From: JADGGV01 sp035715725
GTDB taxonomy: Bacteria; Gemmatimonadota; Gemmatimonadetes; Longimicrobiales; RSA9
Direction: 5' to 3'
Assembly: GCA_035715725.1 (NCBI GenBank)
Contig: DASTKT010000165.1
Coordinates: forward strand, 1-64,000
DNA: 64,000 bases
The position numbers and the translations under genes were made by a program. Below are positions 42,992-52,178 of the stretch, in pieces (positions within the stretch are counted from its first letter, which is position 1; each line of letters starts with the position of its first letter). Under the pieces are notes generated by a model that saw only the letters and a list, made by a program, of their open reading frames with translations, was not told the origin of the DNA and did not search any database.

Positions 42992-43722
42992 CCGGAGATC
43001 TCCTCGAGCAGCCGGTGGTTCGTCAGGTCCAGGTGCAGTGGCGTCACCGAGATGTACCCTTCGTTCACCGCCCGGAAGTCCGAGTCCGGCCGGCCCCACC
43101 ACCGGCTCTCGCCACCGCCGATCCAGAAGTATTCCTGCCCGTTCGGATCGAACGCGCGCGTCAGCGACCCCGCGTACGCACGCCGCCCCAACGTCGTCAC
43201 CCGGACCCCCTTCACCTGCGCCGGCGGCACCGGCGGCAGGTTCACGTTGAAGAGGGTCTCGCTCGGGAAGTCCCGCTGCCCGACGAGCTGCTCCAGCAGG
43301 CGACCCACCGGTTCCTCCCAGTCCGGCACGACCTCCGGCGCGTTTCGCCCGACGAGCGAGATCGCCACCGCCGGCAGCCCGAGGATCGTCGCCTCCATCG
43401 CCGCGGCGACGGTCCCGGAATAGAGCACGTCGTCGCCCAGGTTGGCGCCGTGGTTCACGCCCGACAGCACGATGTCCGGCCGCTCCGCCAGCAGCTCGCC
43501 GATGGCCAGGACGACGCAGTCCGTCGGCGTGCCGTCGACCACCTGGCCGCCCTCCGCCGCGCGCACGCGGAGCGGGTGGTGCAGCGTCAGCGAGTGGCTC
43601 GTCGCGCTCTGCTCCCGGTCCGGCGCGACCACGTGCACCGTGCCGAGGCGGGCCGCCGCGGCCGCCAGGGTGCGGAGCCCCGGCGCGAGGTAGCCGTCGT
43701 CGTTCGTCACGAGCACGCGCAT
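42973..43722 (-). CDS. surE: 5'/3'-nucleotidase SurE
   Basis: The 249-residue protein has the SurE signature VTNDDGYLAPGL (metal-binding Asp pair), PDREQSATSHSLTLHHPLR, the metal Asn in LSGVNHGANLGDDVLYSGTVAAAMEA, and FNVNLPP. It dephosphorylates nucleoside monophosphates. It starts 1 nt after the MerR gene stop and overlaps pcm. Confidence 0.96.
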   Translation of the reverse strand: MRVLVTNDDGYLAPGLRTLAAAAARLGTVHVVAPDREQSATSHSLTLHHPLRVRAAEGGQVVDGTPTDCVVLAIGELLAERPDIVLSGVNHGANLGDDVLYSGTVAAAMEATILGLPAVAISLVGRNAPEVVPDWEEPVGRLLEQLVGQRDFPSETLFNVNLPPVPPAQVKGVRVTTLGRRAYAGSLTRAFDPNGQEYFWIGGGESRWWGRPDSDFRAVNEGYISVTPLHLDLTNHRLLEEISGWDLTL

Positions 43723-43723
43723 C

Positions 43724-44236
43724 TTACGAGTCCGTGCCCGGCGAGAGGATCTCCAGCGCCTGGTGCAGCTCGGCGCGCAGCAGGCCGAGCATCTCCCGGT
43801 CCAGCGCCCGCGCCGTCGCCGCCGGCAGCTCCCCGCCCCGCCGCAGCTGCTCCAGGCGCTGCTTCGCCCCCTCGATCGTGTATTTTTCCTCGTACAGGAG
43901 GTGCTGCACCAGCAGGATCAGCTTGATCTCCTTGCGCTGGTAGACGCGGTTGCCGGACCGGTTCTTCGACGGGTTCAGCACCGGGAACTGGCTCTCCCAG
44001 TACCGCAGCACGTGCGGCTTCAGCCCGACCAGGTCGCACACCTCGCTGATCGAGTAGTACTCCTTGTGCGCGATCGGCCGCTGCCCGCCGCCCGTGCCGG
44101 CCTCGCCGCTCCGGCGCGCGGCCGCGCCGCCGCGCCCCCGGGGCGGCGCCTCCCGCTCCGCGTCGGTCGCGTCGCTCCCGGCCGCGTCGGGGCCGGTCTC
44201 GATCTCTCGCCAGAGCTCCGCGTCGCGCTCCGTCAC
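43724..44236 (-). CDS. MerR-family transcriptional regulator
   Basis: The 170-residue protein has a disordered Gly/Arg-rich N-terminus (about 60 residues) and a MerR winged HTH: YYSISEVCDLVGLKPHVLRYWESQFPVLNP and NRVYQRKEIKLILLVQHLLYEEKYTIEGAKQRL, then a short coiled coil. No metal- or drug-binding domain, so the signal is unknown. GTG start in a GTGA overlap with gpsA; embedded in a housekeeping operon. Confidence 0.9.
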   Translation of the reverse strand: MTERDAELWREIETGPDAAGSDATDAEREAPPRGRGGAAARRSGEAGTGGGQRPIAHKEYYSISEVCDLVGLKPHVLRYWESQFPVLNPSKNRSGNRVYQRKEIKLILLVQHLLYEEKYTIEGAKQRLEQLRRGGELPAATARALDREMLGLLRAELHQALEILSPGTDS

Positions 44237-45240
44237 GTCCAGATCTCCGCCTTCGGCTCGCGCAGCATCAGGTTCTCGACCGCCTCCCGCGGGTGCCGCC
44301 CCTCGAACAGCACCGCGTGCACCTCCTCGACGATCGGCATCTCCGCGCCGACCTTCCGCGCCAGCGCGTACGCGGCCCGCGTCGTGTCGACGCCCTCGGC
44401 CACCATGTGCATTCCGGCCAGGATCTCCGGCAGGCGCTTCCCCTGCCCCAGCGCGTACCCCACGCTCCGGTTCCGGCTCAGCTCCCCGGTGCACGTCAGG
44501 ATGAGGTCGCCCATCCCCGCGAGGCCGGCGAACGTCAGCGGGCTCGCCCCGAGCGCCACGCCCAGCCGCGAGATTTCCGCCAGCCCGCGCGTGATCAGCG
44601 CCGCCGTCGCATTGTGCCCGAGGCCGAGCCCCGCCGCCATCCCCGCCGCGAGCGCGATCACGTTCTTGAGCGCGCCGCCCAGCTCGACCCCGGCCACGTC
44701 GTGGGTCGTGTATACCCGGAAATACGGCGTCTGGAACAGCTCCTGGGTGCGCAGCGCCGCCCGCTCGCTGCGACTGGCCACGGTCACCGCCGTCGGCCGC
44801 TCCCGTGCCACCTCCAGCGCGAAGCTCGGCCCCGACAGGAACGCCGCCTCCGCGCCGAGCCGCCCCGGCAGCACCTCGCGGAGCGTCGCGTCCATCGTGC
44901 ACAGCGTCTCCTTCTCGATCCCCTTCGACGCGCTGACGACCAGCGCGTCCGGCGCGATCGCCGGCGCCGCTTCCGTCATCACGCCGCGAACGAACTGCGC
45001 CGGGCTCACCGAGACGACGACGCTCGCGCCGCGCACGGCGTCCTCGAGCGACGTCGTCGCCTCCAGCTTCGGATCGAGCGGGATCCCCGGCAGGTAGGTG
45101 GTGTTCTCCCGCGCCGCCCGGATCTGCTGCGCCACCGCGGGGTCGTGCGCCCACAGCCGGACGGGGTAGCCCTTCTTCGCCAGCAGGTTCGCGAGCGTGG
45201 TGCCCCAGCTCCCCGCGCCCACCACCGCGACCTGCTCCAT
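44233..45240 (-). CDS. gpsA: Glycerol-3-phosphate dehydrogenase [NAD(P)+]
   Basis: The 335-residue protein shows VAVVGAGSWGTTLANLLA (dinucleotide binding), SKGIE, FLSGPSFALEVA, the catalytic Lys in ELGGALKNVIALAAGMAAGLGLGHNATAALITRGL, and GLAGMGDLILTC. It makes sn-glycerol-3-phosphate for phospholipid synthesis and is followed in pathway order by PlsY, whose gene ends 1 nt into its start codon. Confidence 0.96.
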   Translation of the reverse strand: MEQVAVVGAGSWGTTLANLLAKKGYPVRLWAHDPAVAQQIRAARENTTYLPGIPLDPKLEATTSLEDAVRGASVVVSVSPAQFVRGVMTEAAPAIAPDALVVSASKGIEKETLCTMDATLREVLPGRLGAEAAFLSGPSFALEVARERPTAVTVASRSERAALRTQELFQTPYFRVYTTHDVAGVELGGALKNVIALAAGMAAGLGLGHNATAALITRGLAEISRLGVALGASPLTFAGLAGMGDLILTCTGELSRNRSVGYALGQGKRLPEILAGMHMVAEGVDTTRAAYALARKVGAEMPIVEEVHAVLFEGRHPREAVENLMLREPKAEIWT

Positions 45241-45845
45241 CAGCGCGCCTCCGGCGCCTTGCGCCCGAAGCGGTGCTCCTCGCCGCGCAGCAGCCGGCGG
45301 ATGTTCTGGCGGTGCGCGTAGATGATGAACGCGCCCAGCGCCAGCGAGAGCCAGAGCACGGGCCCGACCCCCGTCGTCAGCAGCACCGCGAGCGGCACCG
45401 CCACCGCGGCCGCGATCGAGGCCACGGACACGATGCGCGTCGTCCACACCAGGAGCGCCCAGACGACGAGGCCCACGCCCACCGCGACCGGCGCCAGCGC
45501 CAGGAACACGCCCGCGCTGGTGGCCACGCCCTTCCCGCCCCGGAACCCCACGTACGCCGAGTAGACGTGCCCGAGGATCGCCGCCGCGCCATACGCCAGC
45601 GCCCATTCCCAGTGCGGCGAGCCGTCCCAGCGCGGGAAGAAGAAGGTGGGGGCGAACCCCTTGAAGATATCGACGAGGAAGATCGGGAGCGCCGCCCGCC
45701 AGCCGAGGACACGGAAAGCGTTCGTGGCGCCGAGGTTTCCGCTGCCATGCTGCCGCAGGTCGATTCCCCGCGCCAGCCGCCCTACCACGTAGCTCGTCGG
45801 GAACGCGCCGACGAAGTAGCTGACGGCGAGCAGCGCCCAGGTCAA
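45240..45845 (-). CDS. plsY: Acyl-phosphate:glycerol-3-phosphate acyltransferase
   Basis: The 201-residue membrane enzyme has the three PlsY loops: GSGNLGATNAFRVLG, HVYSAYVGFRGGKGVATSAG and the C-terminal HRQNIRRLLRGEE. TTG is the start: it overlaps the der stop in TTGA and GGAGGAGG lies eight bases upstream; no ATG or GTG fits. It acylates glycerol-3-phosphate to lysophosphatidate. Confidence 0.94.
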   Translation of the reverse strand: MTWALLAVSYFVGAFPTSYVVGRLARGIDLRQHGSGNLGATNAFRVLGWRAALPIFLVDIFKGFAPTFFFPRWDGSPHWEWALAYGAAAILGHVYSAYVGFRGGKGVATSAGVFLALAPVAVGVGLVVWALLVWTTRIVSVASIAAAVAVPLAVLLTTGVGPVLWLSLALGAFIIYAHRQNIRRLLRGEEHRFGRKAPEAR

Positions 45846-47176
45846 GACGCGGCCTCCTCCCGCCGCCCCTTGAGCCGCAGCCGGAGCGGCGTGCCGACGA
45901 AGCCCCACCGTTCCCGGAACGAGTTCTGGATGTAGCGGATGTAATTCTCCGGCACCGCCTTCGGATAATTCGTGAAGATCACGAACGTCGGGGGGGCCGT
46001 ATCCGCCTGCGTCGCGTACATCAGCTTGACTTGCATGCCCCGATAATGTGGGGGCGGCTGGCGCTGCGCCAGTTCGCGGAGCACCTCGTTGACCTCGCTC
46101 GTCGGGATGCGCCGCTCGCGCTCCTCCGCGACCTGCAGCACGAGATCCATGATCTTGTGCACGCGCTGCCCGCTCAGCGCCGATGTGAAGAGCATCGGTA
46201 CCCAGCGGAGCTGCGGCGCGCGCTCGCGGATCTGCCTCTCGTACTCCCTGGCGGTGTTCGTCTCCTTCTCCACCAGGTCCCACTTGTTCACGACGATGAC
46301 GAGCCCGCGCCCGGCCTCCCACGCCCGCTGCGCGATCCGCAGGTCCTGGACGTGGACCTCCTCGCTCCCGTCGATGAGGAGCACGGCCACGTCCGAGCGC
46401 TCGATCGCCCGCTCCGTCCGCAGCGCGCTGAAGTACTCCAGCCCCGGCTCGATCCGCGCCTGCCGCCGCAGCCCCGCCGTGTCCACGAAGATGAGCTCGC
46501 GGCCGTGGTAGCGCGTCGGCGTGTCGATCGCATCGCGCGTCGTCCCGGCGACGTCGCTCACCACCAGGCGCTCTTCCCCCAGCAGCCGGTTGATGAAGCT
46601 CGACTTCCCCACGTTCGGCTTACCGATCACCGCGATGCGGAGCGCCTCGTCCGCCTCCTCCCCCGTCGGCTCCGGGAAGTGGGCGACGACGCGGTCCAGC
46701 AGGTCGCCGCTGCCCTTCCCCGAGATGGCGCTGACCGGGATCGGCTCGCCCAGTCCCAGCTCCCAGAAGTCGTGGTACGTCAGGTCGTCCGGCAGCCGGT
46801 CCACCTTGTTCACGACCAGCATCACCGGCCGCCCGGACTTCCGCAGCAGCTCCGCGATGCGGTGATCCATCGGCTGCGGCCCCGCCTTCCCGTCCACCAC
46901 GAAGACGACGAGCTCCGACTCCGCCATCGCCGCGAGCACCTGCTGCCGGATCGCGGCCGTCATCGGCTCCTCGCTCTCCGTCTCGAGGCCGCCCGTGTCG
47001 ATGACCCAGAAGTGGTGGCCCGCCCACTCCGCGCGCGCGAAGTTCCGGTCCCGCGTGACCCCGGGCACGTCCTCCACGATGGCGACCTGCCGGCCCACGA
47101 GCCGGTTGAAGAACGTCGATTTGCCGACGTTCGGCCGCCCCACCACGGCTACAGCGGGAAGCGCGTGCTTCTTCAT
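45842..47176 (-). CDS. der: Ribosome biogenesis GTPase Der
   Basis: The 444-residue protein has two tandem GTPase domains: GRPNVGKSTFFNRL, DTGGLE and NKVD in the first, GKPNVGKSSFINRL, DTAGLRRQ and NKWD in the second, then a KH-like C-terminal domain, FVIFTNYPKAVPENYIRYIQN. It acts in 50S subunit assembly. ATG overlaps the DUF512 gene stop (ATGA). Confidence 0.97.
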   Translation of the reverse strand: MKKHALPAVAVVGRPNVGKSTFFNRLVGRQVAIVEDVPGVTRDRNFARAEWAGHHFWVIDTGGLETESEEPMTAAIRQQVLAAMAESELVVFVVDGKAGPQPMDHRIAELLRKSGRPVMLVVNKVDRLPDDLTYHDFWELGLGEPIPVSAISGKGSGDLLDRVVAHFPEPTGEEADEALRIAVIGKPNVGKSSFINRLLGEERLVVSDVAGTTRDAIDTPTRYHGRELIFVDTAGLRRQARIEPGLEYFSALRTERAIERSDVAVLLIDGSEEVHVQDLRIAQRAWEAGRGLVIVVNKWDLVEKETNTAREYERQIRERAPQLRWVPMLFTSALSGQRVHKIMDLVLQVAEERERRIPTSEVNEVLRELAQRQPPPHYRGMQVKLMYATQADTAPPTFVIFTNYPKAVPENYIRYIQNSFRERWGFVGTPLRLRLKGRREEAAS

Positions 47177-48447
47177 GCGTGCAGCAGCGTGGCGGTGAGC
47201 TCGTACCCCGGCATGACGATCGATCCCTCCAGCCGCGCCTCCAGCTCGTCCAGCCGCAGGTCGTCCACGAACGCCCCGTCGTCGTTCAACGCCTCGGCGG
47301 GGATGAGCACGCGATCGTACGGTCCGCCGAGCAGGAGGGTCGCCAGGATGTCCCGCCCGGGGAGCAGCCCCGCGGTCGTCACCGTCTCGCCGAACATCCG
47401 GTTCGTCACCGCGAGCACGTCGAACGCCGCCCCCGTCCGCTCCTCGAGACGCGGCACGAGCGGCTCGATGATCGGCCCCATGCGGAGCCCGGTCACGATC
47501 GCCACCCGCTCCCCCGCGAGGCGCGGCACGTCGGCCAGCCCCGCGTCGAACTCGTCCAGGAAGCGGCGCACCGATCCCACCCCGTTCTCCATCAGCGGCC
47601 AGTCGTCGTAGTACGCGTCCTCCGGCAGCGGCTCGCCGGCGATGTAGAAGAGGTCGTCCGCCGCGTATGCCCACCCGGTGCCCCGCTCCGCCAGCGCCCG
47701 CGCGCGCGCCGCCTCCACCTGGCGGATCGCCGTCCGCGCCTCCTCCGGCGTCAGCAGCCGCACCGGCCGGCCGAGGTTGTACTTCGTCAGGCCTACCGGG
47801 ACCACCGAGAGCGAGAGGACGCCCGCGCCCAGCGCCCGCAGGTCGGCGATCGTGCGGTCGAGGTGCGCGCCGTCATTCCACTCCGGGCACAGCACCACCT
47901 GCGTGTGCACCTCGATCCCGGCCGCCAGCAGCTCGCGCAGGCGCTCCACGATGTCCCCGCCGTACGCCACGCCGAGCAGGCGCTCGCGCACGGCCGGCTC
48001 CGTCGCGTGCACGCTCACGTACAGCGGCGAGAGCCGCTGCTCGATCAGCCGCTCGAACCCCCTCGGGCCCAGGTTCGTCAGCGTGACGTAGCTGCCGTAC
48101 GTGAAGGAAAGGCGGAAATCGTCGTCCTTCAGGTGCAGCGTCTGCCGCGCGCCGTCCGGATTCCCGTCCACGAAGCAGAACACGCACTTGTTCGCGCACT
48201 GCCGCACCGGATCCGGCGCCGGCACGATGCCCAGCGCATCCTCCGGCTCCTTCTCGATCTCGTAGACGACGGAGGCGCCGCCGGCCGCCGGAGCCACCTC
48301 CAGCTCCAGCACCGGCTCCGCCTCCAGGAAGCGGAAGTCGATGGCGTCGCGCACCGGCGCGCCGTTGATGCGCACGATGCGGCTCCCCACCGCGAGCTCC
48401 AGCTCCTCGGCGATCGAGCCCGGCACGACCTCGGCGATCCTAACCAT
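47173..48447 (-). CDS. DUF512 / radical-SAM-like FeS protein with PDZ-like N-terminus
   Basis: The 424-residue protein begins with a PDZ-like segment (VVPGSIAEELELAVGSRIVRINGAPVRD), then the radical-SAM-type cluster motif CANKCVFCF, LSVVPVGLTKYN and the C-terminal DUF512 part (RVAIVTGLRMGPIIEPLV, VTNRMFGETVTTAGLLPG). Conserved next to der in many bacteria; function not established. The ATG at 48447 follows GAGGGGA. Confidence 0.88.
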   Translation of the reverse strand: MVRIAEVVPGSIAEELELAVGSRIVRINGAPVRDAIDFRFLEAEPVLELEVAPAAGGASVVYEIEKEPEDALGIVPAPDPVRQCANKCVFCFVDGNPDGARQTLHLKDDDFRLSFTYGSYVTLTNLGPRGFERLIEQRLSPLYVSVHATEPAVRERLLGVAYGGDIVERLRELLAAGIEVHTQVVLCPEWNDGAHLDRTIADLRALGAGVLSLSVVPVGLTKYNLGRPVRLLTPEEARTAIRQVEAARARALAERGTGWAYAADDLFYIAGEPLPEDAYYDDWPLMENGVGSVRRFLDEFDAGLADVPRLAGERVAIVTGLRMGPIIEPLVPRLEERTGAAFDVLAVTNRMFGETVTTAGLLPGRDILATLLLGGPYDRVLIPAEALNDDGAFVDDLRLDELEARLEGSIVMPGYELTATLLHA

Positions 48448-48464
48448 TCCCCTCTTTGCGCGAA

Positions 48465-48487
48465 GGGGCGGCCACTCAGGCCGCCCC
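48465..48487 (-). terminator. Weak hairpin between zinc-ribbon and DUF512 genes
   Basis: A 9-bp stem GGGGCGGCC with an ACTCA loop, 47 nt past the zinc-ribbon gene stop and just before the DUF512 start; followed by TTCGCGC, so termination may be partial. Confidence 0.45.
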
Positions 48488-48533
48488 GATAGACTCGACA
48501 ACCGCGAAAATCTAACGAAATCGCGCTCTTTCT

Positions 48534-49157
48534 TCAACCCGCGGACGTGACCGGCGGAAGCGGCGCGCCGCAGTTCGCGCAGACGGTGTCCCCCTCGTCG
48601 TACGGCTCGCCGCACACGGGACACGCAAAGACCACTTCGCCATCGGGGGCCTCGTGCGTCAGGATCAGCAGGCGCGCGTCCTCGTACGCGTACGCCGGCA
48701 CGAGCACCCGCACCTGCGCCAGATCGCCGATCTCCATCGTGAACGTGTAGTGGTCCTTCTGCGAGAGCACCTGCGCGTCGATCCCTTCCGCCTGCAGGTT
48801 GTCGCGGATCAGTTCCGCCTCGACGTCGTCCCCCGTCGTGTAGACTTGCGCCCACCCCTCCACGATCTCCACGCCCGCGTGCGCTTCGCACTTGAAGTAC
48901 GGCTTCTCGCCGTGGTTGCATACCTCGCACAGCGGCTTGCCGCAGACCACGCACACGCCGACCGCGAGCCGCTCCGGGTGCACCGCACAGGGCATCTGGA
49001 CCCGGAGGAAGCCGCACGCCGGACACGCTTCCTCGTCCGCGGGGATCGACTCGTGGCAGTTCGGGCACTCCACCGTCTCCTGCACCGCCGCCCCGCAGAC
49101 CGGACACTCGGCCGTCCCCGCCGGCGCTTCCGTTCCGCACTCCGGACACCTCGCCAT
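48534..49157 (-). CDS. Zinc-ribbon protein with DUF2007-type signalling domain
   Basis: The 207-residue protein has several Cys pairs: CPECGTEA, CPVCGAAV, CPNCHES and CPACGF, then a B-box-like CAVHPERLAVGVCVVCGKPLC, a DUF2007-like domain (GDDVEAELIRDNLQAEGIDAQVLS) and a final ribbon CPVCGEPY...CANCGAP. DUF2007 is annotated as a putative signal-transducing domain; the partner is unknown. The gene is flanked by hairpins on both sides and probably has its own promoter. Confidence 0.75.
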   Translation of the reverse strand: MARCPECGTEAPAGTAECPVCGAAVQETVECPNCHESIPADEEACPACGFLRVQMPCAVHPERLAVGVCVVCGKPLCEVCNHGEKPYFKCEAHAGVEIVEGWAQVYTTGDDVEAELIRDNLQAEGIDAQVLSQKDHYTFTMEIGDLAQVRVLVPAYAYEDARLLILTHEAPDGEVVFACPVCGEPYDEGDTVCANCGAPLPPVTSAG

Positions 49158-49250
49158 GGACTCCCCTGCGCTTCGGGTTCGTGTGTCGAGACGCCTGCGC
49201 GGCCCGCAAGTTCCATGCGCCGCACCGCCGCGGCGCGCGCCGAAATGGAG

Positions 49251-49284
49251 AAGGGGGGCGCGCCCGCCCGGACGCGCCCCCCTT
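49251..49284 (-). terminator. Terminator of the TPR protein gene
   Basis: A 12-bp stem AAGGGGGGCGCG/CGCGCCCCCCTT with a 10-nt loop, 24 nt past the TPR gene stop. The minus-strand tail TTCTCC is weakly U-rich. Confidence 0.7.
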
Positions 49285-49307
49285 TTCCGCCGATCGCGGC
49301 GCCTTCG

Positions 49308-50768
49308 CTACTTGGCGACCTCGTACTTCCACCCCGCCACGTCCTTCGCCTTCGACGTGGCCGAGAACGCCTCCTTCGTGTCCTTCGCGGGCGCCGTGAC
49401 CGTGATTTCCTGCGTGTCGAGCGGCGCGCCGCTCTTGTCCAGGAGCGTCAGCTTGATCTTCACGGGCGTCCCGGGAGCCAGCTTGTCGTTCAGCACCGCG
49501 CCCGTCACCTTCGAGCCGTCGCCGGTCGACTGCACGCGGACATCCATCACCTCCGCCGTCAGCGCCTGCTGCTGCGTCAGGTAGTCGAGCGTCTTCTTCT
49601 TCCACTCCTCGGCCTTCGGCCCCGTCGCGAGCTCGCCCTTCCCGCGCGCCGTCGCGGCGGCCAGCCGCAACGCCGTGCCGTTCGCCGGATCCAGCGTCAG
49701 CACCTTCTGCGTCGTCGCCAGCAGTTCGTCGTAGATCGGGTTGAGCTGGTCGGCGAGCTTCTTCGCTTCCGCGGGCGTCGCCTTCTGGCGCTGCTCCTCG
49801 AGCTTCTGCGCCCGCGCCAGCAGCGCCTGCGACAGGTTGAACGCCGCATCACGATTGTACGCGTTCGCCTGCACCGCCTTGCGGAACGCGTCCGCCGCCT
49901 GGTCGAACTGCTCCGCCTGGAACAGTCCGACGCCGATGTCGAAGTATTGCGCGTCGTTCAGGTTCGCCTGGCCCGCCAGCTCCGCGAAGAGCTTGCTGGC
50001 TTCCGCCTTGTTCTCGCTCCGCGAGTAGGCCATCGCGAGATTCACCTTGGCCTGCACGTCGTCGGGGTGCTTGGCCAGGTAGTCCTTGTAGACGTCCGCC
50101 GCCTCGCCGTACTTCTTCTGGAAGAGCAGCAGCTGCGCCAGGTTCGAGATCGAGCGCTCCTGGCCCTCCTGCCACTGCTTTTGCGCCTCCGGCGCCAGCG
50201 TGCCGGGCATCCCCTTGTTGTAGATCTCCAGCGCGGCCCGGTACTCCGTGATCGCCTTGTCCGCCTGCCCCTTGTTCTGGTAGAGCGAGGCCAGCGTCGC
50301 GCGGGCGGTCGGCCGACCCTGGTAGATCGCGTCGGCCTGCTCCAGCAGCGGAATCGCCTCGTCTTCCTTCCCCGCCTGGATCAGCCCGACGCTCTTGTTG
50401 TAGGCCTCCACCCACGCCTTCTCCCGCGCCGACTCCGTCTCCTTCGTGTACTCCGGCCACATCTGCTCGGCCTTGTCCAGCATCGAATCGGCCTTCGAGA
50501 CGTCGCCGAGCCCGAGGTATGCCTGTCCCGCGTAGAAGTAGCCCGCCGGGTTGCCGGCATCCTTGTCGATCGACTGGAGCGCCTGATCCAGCGCCTTCTG
50601 GTAGATCTTCGGCTTGTCCTCCGGGTGCGTCGCCTTCTTGGCCTGGTCCAGGTAGAGGGCCGCGCTCCGGGTGAACATGTTCTGCGACGGCTTCGTACCC
50701 TGCGCGCGCACTCCGAGCGGGAGCGCTACGAGAAGGGCCAGGGCCAGCCCGGCCGACCACTTGGTCAT
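49308..50768 (-). CDS. Exported TPR-repeat protein
   Basis: The 486-residue protein has a signal peptide (MTKWSAGLALALLVALPLG, cleavage near VRAQG) and about ten TPR units, for example AGYFYAGQAYLGLGDVSKAD, ATLASLYQNKGQADKAITEY and DVQAKVNLAMAYSRSENKAE. An Ig-like C-terminal domain (VTGAVLNDKLAPGTPVKIKL) follows. Acts in the periplasm or at the envelope as a scaffold; partner unknown. The ATG at 50768 is preferred over one 20 codons upstream because the signal peptide and a GGAGG site fit it. Confidence 0.8.
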   Translation of the reverse strand: MTKWSAGLALALLVALPLGVRAQGTKPSQNMFTRSAALYLDQAKKATHPEDKPKIYQKALDQALQSIDKDAGNPAGYFYAGQAYLGLGDVSKADSMLDKAEQMWPEYTKETESAREKAWVEAYNKSVGLIQAGKEDEAIPLLEQADAIYQGRPTARATLASLYQNKGQADKAITEYRAALEIYNKGMPGTLAPEAQKQWQEGQERSISNLAQLLLFQKKYGEAADVYKDYLAKHPDDVQAKVNLAMAYSRSENKAEASKLFAELAGQANLNDAQYFDIGVGLFQAEQFDQAADAFRKAVQANAYNRDAAFNLSQALLARAQKLEEQRQKATPAEAKKLADQLNPIYDELLATTQKVLTLDPANGTALRLAAATARGKGELATGPKAEEWKKKTLDYLTQQQALTAEVMDVRVQSTGDGSKVTGAVLNDKLAPGTPVKIKLTLLDKSGAPLDTQEITVTAPAKDTKEAFSATSKAKDVAGWKYEVAK

Positions 50769-50811
50769 TCTCCAGAGCCTCCGGTGGAAGGAACCATTAC
50801 CGAACATGGAG

Positions 50812-52023
50812 TTACCCATTCCCGTCACTCTTTGTTGCGTTCGTTTCCGCCTCGAGCGCGAGGCGGGCCTGGTATGGAGCGAGTCCAGTCGCCTCCGCCG
50901 CCCGCACGATATCGTCGTACTCGGGCTTCGCGCGCTCCGTTCCGTCCGGCAGCCGCACTCGCTTGCGTCGGATCTGCTGCCCGCGCCACGCCACCACCTC
51001 TTCCTCCCGCGGCAGCGCCGGCCGCGAAACCGGCCAGTAGCGTGCGCCGATCGTCGTCGTCGCGCGGAACAGCGCCGAGAGCACCCGCTCCAGCGCCGGC
51101 TCCGGGACGAGCGCCTCGATCCGGTGGCCCGGGCGCCCCTTCTTCATCCCCACCGAGGCGACGGTGGCATCGACCGCTCCCGCGGCGAGGAGCGCCTCCT
51201 GCGCCGGTGGCAGGTACTCCGACGGCATGTCGTCGACGTCCGCCTGGAGCATCAGCAGGCTCGCGGTCGTGGGCTCGATGTCGCACAGCACGATCCGGAG
51301 CGCGTTCGGGTGGTCCTCCGGATCGCGCGTCCCGGCCCCGAACCCGCTCCGCCGGACGACGAACTCCGCGGGCGGGCAGCGGCCGCCCGTCAGCGTGGCC
51401 AGGATCGTCGCACCCGTCGGCGTGACCGTCTCGCCCGCGAGGCCGGAGTCCCGGGATGGCACGCCGTCCAGCAGCTTCAGCGTCGCCGGTGCGGGCAACG
51501 GATAGCGTCCGTGCTCGATGTCGACCCACCCGCTCCCCAGCGCCACCGGCCGCGTGAAGCACGCCTCGACGCCCAGCTCCGCGACGCCCGCCATCGAGCA
51601 CAGCACGTCCAGGATGGCGTCCAGCGCGCCGACCTCGTGGAAGTGCACCTTCTCGATGCTCGTGCCGTGCACCTCCGCCTCGGCGGTGGCCAGCCGCCGG
51701 AACGCCTCGGCCGCCCGGGCCCGGACCGGGGCGGGGGCGGCCGTCGACTCCACGATCTCCAGCACATGGCGGAGATGCCGGTGCGCGTGTTCGTGCGGCA
51801 GCTCGAAGCGCACCCGCGCGCAGGAGATTCCCCGCCGGTTCACCCGCTCCACCGCCACGCCGACGCCCTTCAGCCCGAGCGACGCGACGAACGCCTCCAG
51901 CCACTCCGTCTCGAGCCCCACGTCCACCAGGGCGCCCAGCACCATGTCGCCGCTGATCCCCGCGAAGGGATCGAAGATGAGTCCGCGCAAGTAGCTCCAC
52001 TCCGTCGCCGTGTCGAGCGCCAC
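50812..52023 (-). CDS. larC: Nickel-pincer cofactor biosynthesis protein LarC
   Basis: The 403-residue protein begins LIFDPFAGISGDMVLGALVDVG and carries HFHEVGALDAILDV, SGWVDIEHGRYPLPAPAT, ETVTPTGATIL, ADVDDMPSE and KKGRPGHRIEAL, the full LarC (DUF111) pattern. LarC inserts nickel into the pincer cofactor of lactate racemase and relatives in a CTP-dependent step. LarB, LarE and LarA are not in the window. It lies 44 nt upstream of the TPR gene. Confidence 0.92.
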   Translation of the reverse strand: MALDTATEWSYLRGLIFDPFAGISGDMVLGALVDVGLETEWLEAFVASLGLKGVGVAVERVNRRGISCARVRFELPHEHAHRHLRHVLEIVESTAAPAPVRARAAEAFRRLATAEAEVHGTSIEKVHFHEVGALDAILDVLCSMAGVAELGVEACFTRPVALGSGWVDIEHGRYPLPAPATLKLLDGVPSRDSGLAGETVTPTGATILATLTGGRCPPAEFVVRRSGFGAGTRDPEDHPNALRIVLCDIEPTTASLLMLQADVDDMPSEYLPPAQEALLAAGAVDATVASVGMKKGRPGHRIEALVPEPALERVLSALFRATTTIGARYWPVSRPALPREEEVVAWRGQQIRRKRVRLPDGTERAKPEYDDIVRAAEATGLAPYQARLALEAETNATKSDGNG

Positions 52024-52134
52024 AAACTAGGAGCGGCCCCGTGGAGCGTCAAACCGGCCGGACGCGCGCCCCGAGGCGCCCGCCCGCCTCACGCCTGCCC
52101 GGCGCCGCCCGGCTTCACGCCGGCATCCGCCAGC

Positions 52135-52178
52135 GCGCGCCCGCGCCACGCTCACCGCGCGCCCGCGCCACGCTCACC
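52135..52178. repeat. 22-bp tandem duplication at the uvrC 3' end
   Basis: Two exact copies of a 22-bp unit starting GCGCGCCCGCGCC. The right copy contains the uvrC stop codon; the left is downstream of it, so the duplication does not alter the protein. Confidence 0.8.
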
